This document shows positions 47,991 through 56,307 of a stretch of DNA of 64,000 nt, one piece after another. The position numbers were made by a program, and so were the translations under genes. Positions within the stretch are counted from its first letter, which is position 1; the number at the start of each line of letters is the position of its first letter. Source of the stretch: JANXMY01 sp965246745 (lineage in GTDB: Bacteria; Armatimonadota; Armatimonadia; Armatimonadales; Capsulimonadaceae); assembly GCA_965246745.1 (NCBI GenBank), contig OZ251980.1:248001-312000 (forward strand), read 5' to 3'. The notes under the pieces were generated by a model that made no database searches, was not told where the DNA came from, and saw only the letters and a list, made by a program, of their open reading frames with translations.

Positions 47991-49262
47991 ATGACCGACG
48001 CGCCCGGACCGAAAACCGAAAAAAAAGAGCTGAGTCCCGAAGACCGACGCATGCACATCACGCTGGCCCTGCTGGCGCTGGCGGTGACGATTGATGTGCT
48101 CGGCTTTTCCATCATTATACCGCTGATTCCCGAGTATGTCCAAAACGGCCTGCATTTGACGGACCCGAGCGACCGGCGCATCGGCGAGGTCGGTGGCTGG
48201 CTCGGCGCAAGCTATGCCCTGATGCAGTTTTTGTTTGCGCCGCTTTGGGGGGCGCTGTCTGATAAAATCGGGCGCAAGCCGATTTTGATCGGGTCGCTGG
48301 TCGGCGACGCCGTGTTTTACACGCTGTTCGGGCTGTCCGAGCACTCCATCGCCGGGCAGTTTGCGGCGCGGATACTCGCGGGGATTTTCTCGTCGGCATC
48401 GCTGTCGGTCGCGCAGGCGTATGCCGCCGACATCACGCCGCCGCACCTTCGCGCGATGGGGCTGGGCTACTTGGGGGCGGGGTTCGGGGTCGGCTTTGTG
48501 CTCGGCCCGGCGCTCGGCGGCCTTTTGGGGCAGATCGGTCCGGCCTGGCCGCTGTATTTCTCGTCGCTGCTGGCGATTGTCAATTTGATTTACATCGCCC
48601 GCGTCCTGCCGGAGCCGCCGCGCTCCCCCGAAGCGGCTCCGGCGAAGGCGGCGGGGTTCGGGCCGCGCCTGCGGCAGATGGCCGGGGCAGTGACCGGGCC
48701 GGTCGGCTTTTTGTATCTGCTGACATTTGCCGTCACGTTCGCGTTCGGCAACTTGGAAGGCACGTTTACGGTGTATCTGAAGCAGCATTTGGAGCCGGGC
48801 TTGACCGACAAGCAGAGCATCGGGGTGGCCGGCGGGGTCTTTGCGTATATCGGGGTGCTGATTGTGGTGGTGCAGGGCGGCTTGATCCGGCCTCTGGTCA
48901 AAAAGTACGGCGAAGCGCGGCTGGTGGCGGCCGGCATCGGGCTGATGGCGCTGGGCTTTTTGTGTTTTCCGCTGGCCCCGCTCCTGAGTATTCTGCTGCT
49001 CGGGCCGATGGTGCCGATTGCGCTGGGCAGCGGCTTCAACGCGCCGTCGCTTCGGGCATTGGTGTCCCGCCGGGCGACCGCGCAGGGGGCGGCGCTGGGA
49101 TTGTCCGCGTCGTTTGACAGCCTGGCGCGGGCGACCGGCCCCGCTGTCGCCGGTCTTCTTTATAAGAATGTCGGGGCGACTGCGCCGTACTGGTGCGCGG
49201 GAATTGTGATGAGCGGCTGCTTTTTGTTTGCGCTGGCCCGCCGCCGGGAAATGAGTGCATGA
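47991..49262 (+). CDS. MFS transporter, TetA/DHA1-type drug-efflux family
   Basis: 423 residues with 12 predicted helices. Motif A is WGALSDKIGRKPILI after helix 2, motif C in helix 5 reads LGYLGAGFGVGFVLGPALGG, and helix 1 carries VTIDVLGFSIIIPLIPEY, the TetA-like start. It most likely exports a drug-like molecule by proton antiport. Substrate unknown. Its stop overlaps the start of the next gene by 4 bp (ATGA). Confidence 0.9.
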   Translation: MTDAPGPKTEKKELSPEDRRMHITLALLALAVTIDVLGFSIIIPLIPEYVQNGLHLTDPSDRRIGEVGGWLGASYALMQFLFAPLWGALSDKIGRKPILIGSLVGDAVFYTLFGLSEHSIAGQFAARILAGIFSSASLSVAQAYAADITPPHLRAMGLGYLGAGFGVGFVLGPALGGLLGQIGPAWPLYFSSLLAIVNLIYIARVLPEPPRSPEAAPAKAAGFGPRLRQMAGAVTGPVGFLYLLTFAVTFAFGNLEGTFTVYLKQHLEPGLTDKQSIGVAGGVFAYIGVLIVVVQGGLIRPLVKKYGEARLVAAGIGLMALGFLCFPLAPLLSILLLGPMVPIALGSGFNAPSLRALVSRRATAQGAALGLSASFDSLARATGPAVAGLLYKNVGATAPYWCAGIVMSGCFLFALARRREMSA

Positions 49263-50116
49263 AACCGCGCAAAAAACTGTTTTCGCCCGCCCGGCGGCGG
49301 TTTCTGAAGATCGGGGCGGGCACGGCCCTGGCGGGCCTGAGCGCGGCGGCTTACGGGCACGAATGGGAGCCGGACCACCCGCGCGTGACGCGCCGAACCA
49401 TTCTCCTGCCGGGCTGGCCGGCGTCCGCCGCCGGGCTGACCGTGGGGCATCTGAGCGACCTGCACTGCCAGGACCGGCGGGCGGAAGCGCGGACGGCCTC
49501 GGCGGCGCGGCGGCTGCTGGCCGAAGCGCCGGACATTGTGTTTTTGACAGGCGATTATATCTCCGGCGGCTTTGCCGCGTCCTGGATCGGGGCCGCCGCC
49601 GGGGCGCTGTCGCCGCTGCGGGCCGCGCCGCGCGGGGTGTTTGCGGTGCTCGGCAACCATGATTATGCCGACGGTCATTCGGGCGACCTGGCGGCGGCAT
49701 TGGAAGGAAGCGGGTTTCACGTTCTGCGAAACCGCGCCGTGCCGTTTCCGGGCGTGGACGGGGCCTGGATTGTCGGCCTGGAGTCGGCCTTGATGGCGTT
49801 CCAGAACCCGGTCCAGGCGCTGGCCGGGGTGCCCGAAAACGCCGTGAAGCTGCTGCTGGTGCATGAGCCGGATTATGCCGACGACGCGCCGCGCGGGATC
49901 AGCTTGCAGCTTTCCGGCCATTCGCACGCCGGGCAGGTGCGCGTGCCCGGCCTGCCGCCGCTGCACTGCCCGCAGCTTGGTGCCCGCTACCCGGAAGGCT
50001 TGCAGCAGGCGCAGAACCATTTGGTGTACACAACGCGCGGCGTCGGCATGATGGGGCCGCAGGTTCGCTTTTGCTGCCCGCCCGAGATTACGATTTTGCG
50101 GATTTTTCCCGCCTGA
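49259..50116 (+). CDS. Exported metallophosphoesterase with Tat signal
   Basis: 285 residues. The start ATG 49259 overlaps the MFS stop. A twin-arginine signal, ARRRFLKIGAGTALAGLSAA, exports it folded. The calcineurin-type motifs are visible: VGHLSDLHC (D..H), FLTGDYISGG (GD), VLGNHDYADGH (GNH[DE]), LLLVHEPDYADD and LSGHSHAGQVR (GHxH). It binds two metals and cleaves a phosphomonoester, diester or UDP-lipid-like bond (the YaeI/YkuE group). The final part with CPQLGARYPEGLQQ is typical of the same group. Confidence 0.92.
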   Translation: MKPRKKLFSPARRRFLKIGAGTALAGLSAAAYGHEWEPDHPRVTRRTILLPGWPASAAGLTVGHLSDLHCQDRRAEARTASAARRLLAEAPDIVFLTGDYISGGFAASWIGAAAGALSPLRAAPRGVFAVLGNHDYADGHSGDLAAALEGSGFHVLRNRAVPFPGVDGAWIVGLESALMAFQNPVQALAGVPENAVKLLLVHEPDYADDAPRGISLQLSGHSHAGQVRVPGLPPLHCPQLGARYPEGLQQAQNHLVYTTRGVGMMGPQVRFCCPPEITILRIFPA

Positions 50117-50123
50117 GAAACCC

Positions 50124-50606
50124 ATGCCGACGACAGCCGTGACACAAGCCGCCAGCTTGACCAGCCTCATCGGAACCGTGGTCGCCCCCGTGGGGCTGAT
50201 TTCGACCACGGCGATCTTGCTGTCGGGATACACCGGCAAGTACAGCAGCATGTCGGACCAGATGCGCCGCATGACCGCCGAGTTTCGGGCGCCGGGCACG
50301 CACGCCGCCCGGCGCGAAAGCCTGAAGCGGCAGCTCGGCTTGTACCACCGGCGGATCACGGCGATGTGGGCCGCAAGCGCCCTGCTGTCGGCGGCCCTGC
50401 TGTTTTTTGTCGGCACCGTACTGTCAGTGATCTTGTCGGCGCGGGCCACGCATCTCGGCGCGGTCGGCCTGGCGGCCCTGCTGATTGGACTGGTGCTGGT
50501 GGCCTGCGCGGTGATTTTGGAATTGTACGAAATCGGCCTGGCCCGGCTGACCGTCGCCGGCGAGCTGGCGGATATTTTTGCCGGCCGCGAGCCGCCCGGC
50601 GAATAG
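50124..50606 (+). CDS. DUF2721-like membrane protein
   Basis: 160 residues. Three hydrophobic helices (about 15-33, 82-103, 113-132). The family pattern is TSLIGTVVAPVGLISTTAIL ... ESLKRQLGLYHRRI between helices 1 and 2, with ELYEIGLARLTVAGELAD near the C-terminus. Function unknown; the family is frequent in Cyanobacteria and related phyla. 7 bp after the metallophosphoesterase stop, so in the same operon. Confidence 0.8.
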   Translation: MPTTAVTQAASLTSLIGTVVAPVGLISTTAILLSGYTGKYSSMSDQMRRMTAEFRAPGTHAARRESLKRQLGLYHRRITAMWAASALLSAALLFFVGTVLSVILSARATHLGAVGLAALLIGLVLVACAVILELYEIGLARLTVAGELADIFAGREPPGE

Positions 50607-50660
50607 GGGAAGCGGGGCGGCAGCGCCGAAACAAAGTTTTTTGCGAGGAGGACAAAAGCG

Positions 50661-51152
50661 ATGGCAGTGAAAACAGGAAAAGAACTGAACGGGCTGGCGG
50701 TGGTCACACTGGCCGGCGGGGAAAAGCTGGGCCGGGTGAGCGACCTGGTGTTCGATCCGGGCACCGGGCGGGTCACGGGGTTCTTTGTGGACCGGGGCGG
50801 CATGTTTTCCAAGCCGAAGTTTCTGCCGGCAGGCGATGTGCAGGCGCTCGGCGACGATGCGCTGACGGTGGCGTCGGACAAAGTGCTGCTCGACGGCCCG
50901 TCGGCCCTGACCGGAGAGCTGGCGGCGAAAACCGCCGAAGGGCTGCCGGTGCTGAACCCGGCCGGGACGGTGCTCGGCAAAGTGTCCGATGTCGGCGTGG
51001 ACACGGCGTCGCTTTCGGTACCCTATTTGATCCTTGCGACCGGGATTATCGGCGACACGCTGCACGGCAAGCCGCACCTGCCGATTGCGGCGGTGCAGAC
51101 GGTCGGCGCGGACAGCGTGATTACGGCGGCCTCTTATGATCCCAAAGCGTAG
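50661..51152 (+). CDS. PRC-barrel domain protein, two domains
   Basis: 163 residues, two PRC-barrel halves: GKELNGLAVVTLAGGEKLGR ... VTGFFVDRGG (about 6-45), and KTAEGLPVLNPAGTVLGKVS ... YLILATGI (about 92-130). PRC barrels are small beta folds in photosynthetic reaction-centre H and RimM; stand-alone types in soil bacteria are associated with stress and membrane proteins. AGGAGGA upstream is a strong ribosome binding site. Reading overlaps the next gene if the early start is used. Confidence 0.88.
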   Translation: MAVKTGKELNGLAVVTLAGGEKLGRVSDLVFDPGTGRVTGFFVDRGGMFSKPKFLPAGDVQALGDDALTVASDKVLLDGPSALTGELAAKTAEGLPVLNPAGTVLGKVSDVGVDTASLSVPYLILATGIIGDTLHGKPHLPIAAVQTVGADSVITAASYDPKA

Positions 51153-51155
51153 CAT

Positions 51156-51259
51156 GCCTCCCCGCCCCAATCCTGGGGAGCCGGAAAATAGACATGGAGG
51201 GGCGCGGCAAGCAGCGCCCTTCCTAAAATCCGGCTCCCCAAGATTGGGGCGGGGGGGCC
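51156..51259. repeat. Palindromic element, family A, at the start of the DUF2993 gene
   Basis: Left arm 51156-51184 (GCCTCCCCGCCCCAATCCTG...) and right arm 51230-51259 are complementary with a few mismatches. The right arm contains the probable TTG start codon of the lipoprotein gene. Confidence 0.85.
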
Positions 51260-51939
51260 TCGTCCTTCTGGCCCTGCTTTTGTGCGGCGGCTGCGGCGCG
51301 GTGCAGGAAACGGCGGCGCACAAGATCGCCGACAAGCTGCCGGCGGCGCTCGGTCCGGCGGACCGCTACGACGTGCAGGTGGACGGCGACCCGCTGGCGC
51401 TGACACGGGGCCGCGCCCGCGCGGTGCATGTGCAGGGCGTCGGGGTCAAGCTGTCCCCGGCGCTGACCCTGGATACGCTCACTGCCGATGTGCAGAACGT
51501 GTCCTTCGACACCAAAACACGCCGGTTGACCCACCTCGGGCGGGCGGCGTTTACGGCATCGCTCAGTCAGGCGAACTTGGCTCGGTATCTCGCGCAGTCC
51601 AAGTCCTCCGTGCCGGGCCTAGTCGTCACCCTGCTGCCGGACAGCATAGACGCCCGCGTTCCGGTGTCCGCCTTCGGCTTTTCTTCGGTCGCCGCGCTGG
51701 CGGGGACGCTGCGGCCTCATGCCGGCGACCCGAGCCGCCTGGATTTCGACGCGTCCGGGGCGCAGGTCGGGCGGGTGGCGCTGCCGGCGGGCCTGGTCAA
51801 CCTGGCGCTGGACACGCTGAACCCGCTGCTGGATTTGGGCGGCTTGAAAGTGCCGCTGTCGGTGGAAAGCGCAAAAGTGCAGGGCGGAAAGCTGGTTTTG
51901 GCAGGTACGGCGGACTTGTCTGGTTTGGTTCCTAAGTAA
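51244..51939 (+). CDS. DUF2993-family lipoprotein (LmeA-like lipid-binding)
   Basis: 231 residues from TTG 51244. This start yields a clean lipoprotein signal, LGRGGLVLLALLLCGGC, with the lipobox Cys at residue 17; the earlier ATG 51136 would add a palindrome-encoded, Arg/Pro-rich segment. The DUF2993 domain spans most of the rest (KIADKLPAALGPADRYDVQV onward, then NLARYLAQSKSSVPGLVVTL and VESAKVQGGKLVLAGTADLS). The family, as in mycobacterial LmeA, binds phospholipid-type molecules in the envelope. The start lies inside the repeat arm, without a ribosome binding site. Confidence 0.8.
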   Translation: MGRGGLVLLALLLCGGCGAVQETAAHKIADKLPAALGPADRYDVQVDGDPLALTRGRARAVHVQGVGVKLSPALTLDTLTADVQNVSFDTKTRRLTHLGRAAFTASLSQANLARYLAQSKSSVPGLVVTLLPDSIDARVPVSAFGFSSVAALAGTLRPHAGDPSRLDFDASGAQVGRVALPAGLVNLALDTLNPLLDLGGLKVPLSVESAKVQGGKLVLAGTADLSGLVPK

Positions 51940-51982
51940 TCGGGAATACTGCTGTATCTGCTTGAAGGGGGATAACGCACAG

Positions 51983-52075
51983 ATGGGAAATCTGCTTTAT
52001 ATTATCGGGGCCATCTTGGTTGTCGCCGTGATCGTGTTCTTGTTTCAGTTCCTGACAGGCCGCCGCTCGGTCTGA
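51983..52075 (+). CDS. Small membrane protein of 30 residues (lmo0937-like)
   Basis: The frame ATG 51983 to TGA 52075 encodes MGNLLYIIGAILVVAVIVFL followed by FQFLTGRRSV, one hydrophobic helix and a basic end. GAAGGGGG about 12 bp upstream may serve for ribosome binding. The opening and length recall lmo0937-type mini membrane proteins of stress responses. A strong terminator 10 bp after the stop supports a real transcript. Confidence 0.7.
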   Translation: MGNLLYIIGAILVVAVIVFLFQFLTGRRSV

Positions 52076-52085
52076 CAGCGCTTAT

Positions 52086-52133
52086 AGAAAACGCCCCGCC
52101 GTTCCCATTATAGAACGGCGGGGCGTTTTTGTG
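52086..52133 (+). terminator. Strong rho-independent terminator
   Basis: AAAACGCCCCGCCGTTC, loop CCATTATA, GAACGGCGGGGCGTTTTTGT. Fits the small membrane protein transcript; also has A-rich 5' flank. Confidence 0.9.
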
Positions 52134-52144
52134 CTGAGGCGAGA

Positions 52145-52242
52145 GGCCCCCCCGCCCCAATTCTGGGGAGCAATACGGACGACGCGCTGCGCAATCGGGT
52201 GGTTTATTCCCTTCCTGCTCCCCAGAATTGGGGCGGGGGGGC
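52145..52242. repeat. Palindromic element, family A, between two transcripts
   Basis: Arms 52145-52172 and 52217-52242 (CCCCAATTCTGGGGAGC against GCTCCCCAGAATTGGGG) around about 45 bp of unrelated sequence. It ends 2 bp before the stop codon of the DUF1854 gene. Confidence 0.92.
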
Positions 52243-52243
52243 T

Positions 52244-52765
52244 TCACAAAATCTTCGCCAAAATAACCAGCGCCTGCGGGCCGAGCGCATACGCATCGGG
52301 AATCTCGTAGCGGTTGCTGTCCACATCGGTCATCATCACGCGCGACGGGCCAAGCGTGAACGTGCTGTCTTTCAAATTGCGGACCAAAAAGCGCCGCCGG
52401 CCTTTGGTCGTTTCCACGTCCCACGTCACCACGCCGAACTCCTCGCTCACGCTGTGAACTCTGGTAATCTGCGGCGTGAAATACCGCCGCGCCAGCTCCT
52501 CATCTACCACCGTGCGCGACTCGGCATCGAGGCCGGAAAGCGACTCCAAAATGCCGATGTCTTTATCGTCGCCGTCGCGCAGGCCGACAAACTGGTCGGG
52601 GTCGGACAGCGGGAACGCCCGCGCAATCCGCACATCGCGCCACGAGCGGTCGCCGTCAATCGTCGCCCGGACCGTGGTATCCGACGGGTGCGTTCGGAAC
52701 AAGCGCAGCGCCGCCGGGTCGAGCACGCGCACGGCGAACGGGTTGTGTGTTTCAGCGGCCGGCAT
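52244..52765 (-). CDS. DUF1854 protein, partner of the ABC transporter upstream
   Basis: 173 residues from ATG 52765; the frame is open farther upstream but there it crosses the ABC gene. The domain AAETHNPFAVRVLDPAALRL ... DDKDIGILESLSGLDAESRT ... FGVVTWDVETTKGRRRF is the DUF1854 pattern. I recall DUF1854 genes placed next to an ABC transporter in cyanophycin-related loci, which fits here as the transporter gene ends only 4 bp before. Function unknown. Soluble. No cyanophycin synthetase in the window. Confidence 0.8.
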   Translation of the reverse strand: MPAAETHNPFAVRVLDPAALRLFRTHPSDTTVRATIDGDRSWRDVRIARAFPLSDPDQFVGLRDGDDKDIGILESLSGLDAESRTVVDEELARRYFTPQITRVHSVSEEFGVVTWDVETTKGRRRFLVRNLKDSTFTLGPSRVMMTDVDSNRYEIPDAYALGPQALVILAKIL

Positions 52766-52769
52766 CGGC

Positions 52770-55043
52770 TTACCCTTCCACAAACTCATCTTTGAGCTTG
52801 TTGACTTCCTGCTGCATGTCCACCAAGCGCCGAAAGACGCCTTCAGGCTTGTGAAGCAGCTCGTCATGCGTGCCCAGCTCCACCAGCTTGCCTTTTTCCA
52901 TGACCATAAGGCGGCTGGCATTTCGCAGGGTAGACAAGCGGTGCGCAATCGCAAACGTCGTCCGGCCCTGAATCAAGCGGGCCATCGCTTCTTGAATCTG
53001 CTTTTCGGTCTCGGTGTCCACCGACGCCGTCGCTTCGTCGAGAATCAAAATGCGCGGGTCGTGCAGAATAGCGCGGGCAATAGACAGTCTTTGACGCTCG
53101 CCGCCGGACAACCGCGCCCCGCGCTCCCCGACATAAGTATCGTAGCCGTCGGGAAAGCGCATCACAAAATCATGGGCATTGGCGGCTTTGGCGGCCTGCA
53201 TAATCTCCAGCGGCGTTGCGCCGGGCTTGGCGTAAGCGATGTTGTCCGAGATCGTGCCGGGGAACAAAAACGGCTCTTGAAGCACCACGCCGATCTGCCG
53301 GCGCAGGTCTTCCATTTTGATTTTGCGGATGTCCACGCCATCAATCAAAATTCGGCCGTCTTTCACGTCGTAAAAGCGCGACAGCAGATTGATCACCGTG
53401 GACTTGCCCGCGCCGGAGTGCCCGACCAGGCCGATCATCTCGCCCGGCTCGACGCTCACGGAGACGTTTTCCAGCGTCTGTTGGTTTTTGTCGTAGGAGA
53501 ACCAGACCCCATCCATCTCGACCCGGCCCTGCATCTGCGGCATCGCGACCGCATCGGGGGCGTCGGCGACTTCCGGGTCGGCGTCAATCACCTCAAACAC
53601 CCGCTCCGCCGCCGCCGTAGACCGCGACAGCCAGTCGGCGATCTGGGTCATCTGCTGGATCGGACTCATAAGCTGCCCGATAGCCCCGATAAACAGCGTC
53701 AGCGCCCCGACCGTCATGCCGCGCAGGGCCGTGTTGGTCGTGTTCGCAAACACTTCATGCCCGCCGTAGAACCAGACAATAAACACCCCCGCCGTGGTCA
53801 GAAACGACAGCACCGGAAAATACGTGTTCCATGCCTGCCCGACCTGGACATTGGCGGTGAACAGCGCCGACGAGCGGTTTTGGAACCGGCCCGCCTCGCG
53901 CGACTCCTGAGCGAAGGCTTTGACGACGCGGACACCCGAAATGGCGGCGTTGATGGACCCCGAAAGCCCGGAGCGCAGGTGCCAGACCCGGTGGAAGCGG
54001 TTCCGCAGCATGCGCCACAGCCAGTTGGTCGCCAGTACGACGAGCGGCACGGGGATCAAGACCAGCAGGGTCAGCTTCCAGTCCTGGCGCATCAGAATAA
54101 ACAAAAAGCCCAGAATAGTCAGCGTGTTGACCAGAAAAAACGTGATGCCCTGCACCAAAAAGTCCTGCAATTCGCCTACGTCCTGCGTGACGCGGGACAT
54201 CAAAGACCCCGTCTGCCGCTTGTCGTAATACGCCAGCGAGAGCGACTGCAATCGGTTGTAGGCTTGGACCCGGATCGTGTGCACCATGTGGTTCGACATC
54301 CAGGACACCAGCCGCCCGCGCCAGACTTGAATGCCGACCCCGAGCAGACTGGCCCCGATCAGCCCCGCCACAATGCCGCCGATCCATGACGGGTGCCGGT
54401 GGGGAATCAGCACATCGTCCATCAGCCGCTTTTGCAGCAGCAGCGGCAGCATGGTCATGTAGGTCCCTGCCAGCATCAGCCCCACCACCGTGACCACGCG
54501 CAGCTTGTACGGCAGGGCATACGACAGCAGGCGCAAAAGAACCGCTTTGCGGTCCACGCACTTCGGGCAGACATTGGTGTCGTCAGGCAGCGGGTCGCCG
54601 CACTTGCCGCAGGATTTTTTGGTATCAAAGTCGGCCAGCAGCGAGTCCGACGGGTCTTCGTCTTTGATATACGCTTCCAGCACCCGCGCCGCCGCTTGAA
54701 ACGCCGGCGCTGCGCCGAGCGTGTACCGCACGGCTTCGACAACTTCCCCGCTGTTGAGCGTCAAGCGCAAAGCGCCGCTCCCGACCAGGCTTTCGGTTTT
54801 GCTTTCTTTGATGTCCGCCAGCGGCAGGTCCAGCTCGACCGGCGCAGGGGCGTTCGGCGAGGCTTGCAGGACGCGCACATGAGTTTGGTCCACCACCAGC
54901 CAGCGCTCCCCGAATGCGCCGTTTTTGTCGAGATCGGCTTTGATCGTCAGGCGCGGCTCCGGCGTGTACCCGCGTCCGTCGCCGCCGCGCGGCCGCTTCA
55001 GCGTTTCCTGGACCGAATCAGGGGGAGTTTCTAAAATAGGCAT
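52770..55043 (-). CDS. ABC exporter half-transporter with N-terminal regulatory domain and zinc ribbon
   Basis: 757 residues: an N-terminal soluble domain (about 1-130), a zinc ribbon CGKCGDPLPDDTNVCPKC (145-162), six membrane helices (about 170-470) and the ATPase. In the ATPase: Walker A GLVGHSGAGKSTVI, Q-loop, signature LSGGERQRLSIARA, Walker B RILILDEATASVD and the H-loop IAHRLSTL. A homodimeric exporter of the MsbA/lipid-A type. The soluble front end is unusual for the family and, with DUF1854 just downstream, marks the cyanophycin-associated type. It possibly exports or imports a peptide- or lipid-like substrate. Confidence 0.93.
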   Translation of the reverse strand: MPILETPPDSVQETLKRPRGGDGRGYTPEPRLTIKADLDKNGAFGERWLVVDQTHVRVLQASPNAPAPVELDLPLADIKESKTESLVGSGALRLTLNSGEVVEAVRYTLGAAPAFQAAARVLEAYIKDEDPSDSLLADFDTKKSCGKCGDPLPDDTNVCPKCVDRKAVLLRLLSYALPYKLRVVTVVGLMLAGTYMTMLPLLLQKRLMDDVLIPHRHPSWIGGIVAGLIGASLLGVGIQVWRGRLVSWMSNHMVHTIRVQAYNRLQSLSLAYYDKRQTGSLMSRVTQDVGELQDFLVQGITFFLVNTLTILGFLFILMRQDWKLTLLVLIPVPLVVLATNWLWRMLRNRFHRVWHLRSGLSGSINAAISGVRVVKAFAQESREAGRFQNRSSALFTANVQVGQAWNTYFPVLSFLTTAGVFIVWFYGGHEVFANTTNTALRGMTVGALTLFIGAIGQLMSPIQQMTQIADWLSRSTAAAERVFEVIDADPEVADAPDAVAMPQMQGRVEMDGVWFSYDKNQQTLENVSVSVEPGEMIGLVGHSGAGKSTVINLLSRFYDVKDGRILIDGVDIRKIKMEDLRRQIGVVLQEPFLFPGTISDNIAYAKPGATPLEIMQAAKAANAHDFVMRFPDGYDTYVGERGARLSGGERQRLSIARAILHDPRILILDEATASVDTETEKQIQEAMARLIQGRTTFAIAHRLSTLRNASRLMVMEKGKLVELGTHDELLHKPEGVFRRLVDMQQEVNKLKDEFVEG

Positions 55044-55177
55044 GGAACGGTAACACCCAGACCCCGAGCGGGGTTCCTTCTCGCGTGTCTTTTGCCCCCG
55101 TATTTACCCGCCCCCGGCATTTGCGAAGCATTCTCTGATGTGCTACAATGATTTCAGAACATTGCTACGGAAACATT

Positions 55178-55300
55178 GCCACGGATTGAAATCCGAGGCT
55201 CGGACAAACCAGTGTCGCGGCGACGCGGGAATTGTGTGCATGCTCTTTCTTGTGTCGCCGCGACACTGGTTTATTTCAGCCTCGGATTTCAATCCGTGGC
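55178..55300. repeat. Palindromic element, family C, copy 1
   Basis: GCCACGGATTGAAATCCGAG on the left is matched by CTCGGATTTCAATCCGTGGC on the right, plus an inner pair CCAGTGTCGCGGCGAC / GTCGCCGCGACACTGG. It fills most of the 280 bp gap before the deaminase gene. A second, partly decayed copy is at 60235-60356. Confidence 0.92.
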
Positions 55301-55324
55301 GCTTGCACCCCGCAGTGAAACGTT

Positions 55325-55747
55325 ATGCTTACGATTGACCAAACTATTGTTGACCGCCTCATTCAGTCCGCGTCGGAAATGCTGGCGCGAAGCGGCGACG
55401 GCGACACTCACACGGTCGCCTCGTCCATCTATGCTTCCGACGGCCAGGTCCACAGCGGCGTGAACTTGTATCACTTCACCGGCGGGCCGTGTGCGGAGAT
55501 TGTCGCGCTGGCCCGGCTGGCGTCGGACGGCGGCGGCGCAAAGCCGCTGGCGATTGTGGCGGTGGCCGACCGGGAGCGCGGCGTGATCGCGCCCTGCGGA
55601 CGCTGCCGGGAGGTGCTTGCCGACTACTGCCCGGACATCCAGGTGGTTTTGCGGACCGAAGACGGCATCAATGCCGTGCCGCTAACTGCACTGCTGCCGT
55701 ACCGCTACCTGCGGACGCCCCGGCCTGAGATCACACGCGCTGTTTGA
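55325..55747 (+). CDS. Cytidine deaminase-family protein
   Basis: 140 residues. The zinc-dependent deaminase motifs are GGPCAEIVALARL (the Cys-Ala-Glu, with Glu as proton shuttle) and APCGRCREVL (PCxxC). The end TPRPEITRAV is divergent. It could be a cytidine deaminase or a blasticidin-S-deaminase-like enzyme; the sequence around CAE matches the latter (Cys in place of His at the first ligand). It is preceded by a family C palindrome without a clear ribosome binding site, so the start needs care. Confidence 0.85.
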   Translation: MLTIDQTIVDRLIQSASEMLARSGDGDTHTVASSIYASDGQVHSGVNLYHFTGGPCAEIVALARLASDGGGAKPLAIVAVADRERGVIAPCGRCREVLADYCPDIQVVLRTEDGINAVPLTALLPYRYLRTPRPEITRAV

Positions 55748-55759
55748 GGCGCATTTGGT

Positions 55760-55887
55760 TTCACGGGGCTGAACCCCCGTGCTTTGAAGGTGCAATTCCC
55801 CGCCTTCGCGGGCATTAAGCCCCAACGCAGTTGTCGCCCGCGAAGGCGGGAGTTTGCACTTCGAAGCCCTGCCGTTCAGGGCAGGGT
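55760..55887. repeat. Palindromic element, family B, copy 2
   Basis: CACGGGGCTGAACCCCCGTG and CCCCGCCTTCGCGGG are followed by CCCGCGAAGGCGGG and the partly diverged right arm. The outer right arm has changed to TTCGAAGCCCTGCCGTTCAG, so it is older than the copy at 494-665. Confidence 0.8.
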
Positions 55888-55912
55888 ATTACAGCAGAAG
55901 GCTCACGCAGCA

Positions 55913-56299
55913 ATGGCATATATGCGCGGCGATTACTATTTATGGGACGACGAAAGCGGCCTGCACATTTGGGCCAAAGACGGTTATGACGGGTGGGACG
56001 AAACCGGGTGGCATCTTGACGTTGATGACGAGGCTACGGCGAGCGGAGTCAGCATCCATCAAGACATCATGGACGAGTATGTGATGATGCGTGTCGCCGA
56101 GATGATCAAAGAAGGCAAAATCGAAGCCGCCATAGAACGCATTTTGGACCCGGATGGACGGGGCGGTAACGGCGGAAGCCGGCTGCTGACGGCAAACGCG
56201 GATACGCTGAAGCAAGCACTCAGCGGCTTAACGATGCGCCCTCCAGTGCCTTATGACTGGGAAAAAGCCAAACCCGAACCAGAATTGGAAGAACGATAG
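55913..56299 (+). CDS. Hypothetical protein upstream of MutL
   Basis: 128 residues from ATG 55913 (GAAGG about 13 bp before); longer readings run into the palindrome. Acidic and rich in Trp and Tyr: MAYMRGDYYLWDDESGLHIW, then EYVMMRVAEMIKEGKIEAAI. Soluble, with no motif known to me. It is 8 bp from the MutL gene and is probably co-transcribed. Confidence 0.65.
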   Translation: MAYMRGDYYLWDDESGLHIWAKDGYDGWDETGWHLDVDDEATASGVSIHQDIMDEYVMMRVAEMIKEGKIEAAIERILDPDGRGGNGGSRLLTANADTLKQALSGLTMRPPVPYDWEKAKPEPELEER

Positions 56300-56307
56300 G
56301 AACACCA

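Noticed and set aside
49160..51004. 614-codon and 52476-54389 637-codon antisense frames
   Set aside because: Both lie opposite well-supported genes (metallophosphoesterase, ABC transporter) and show no domain.
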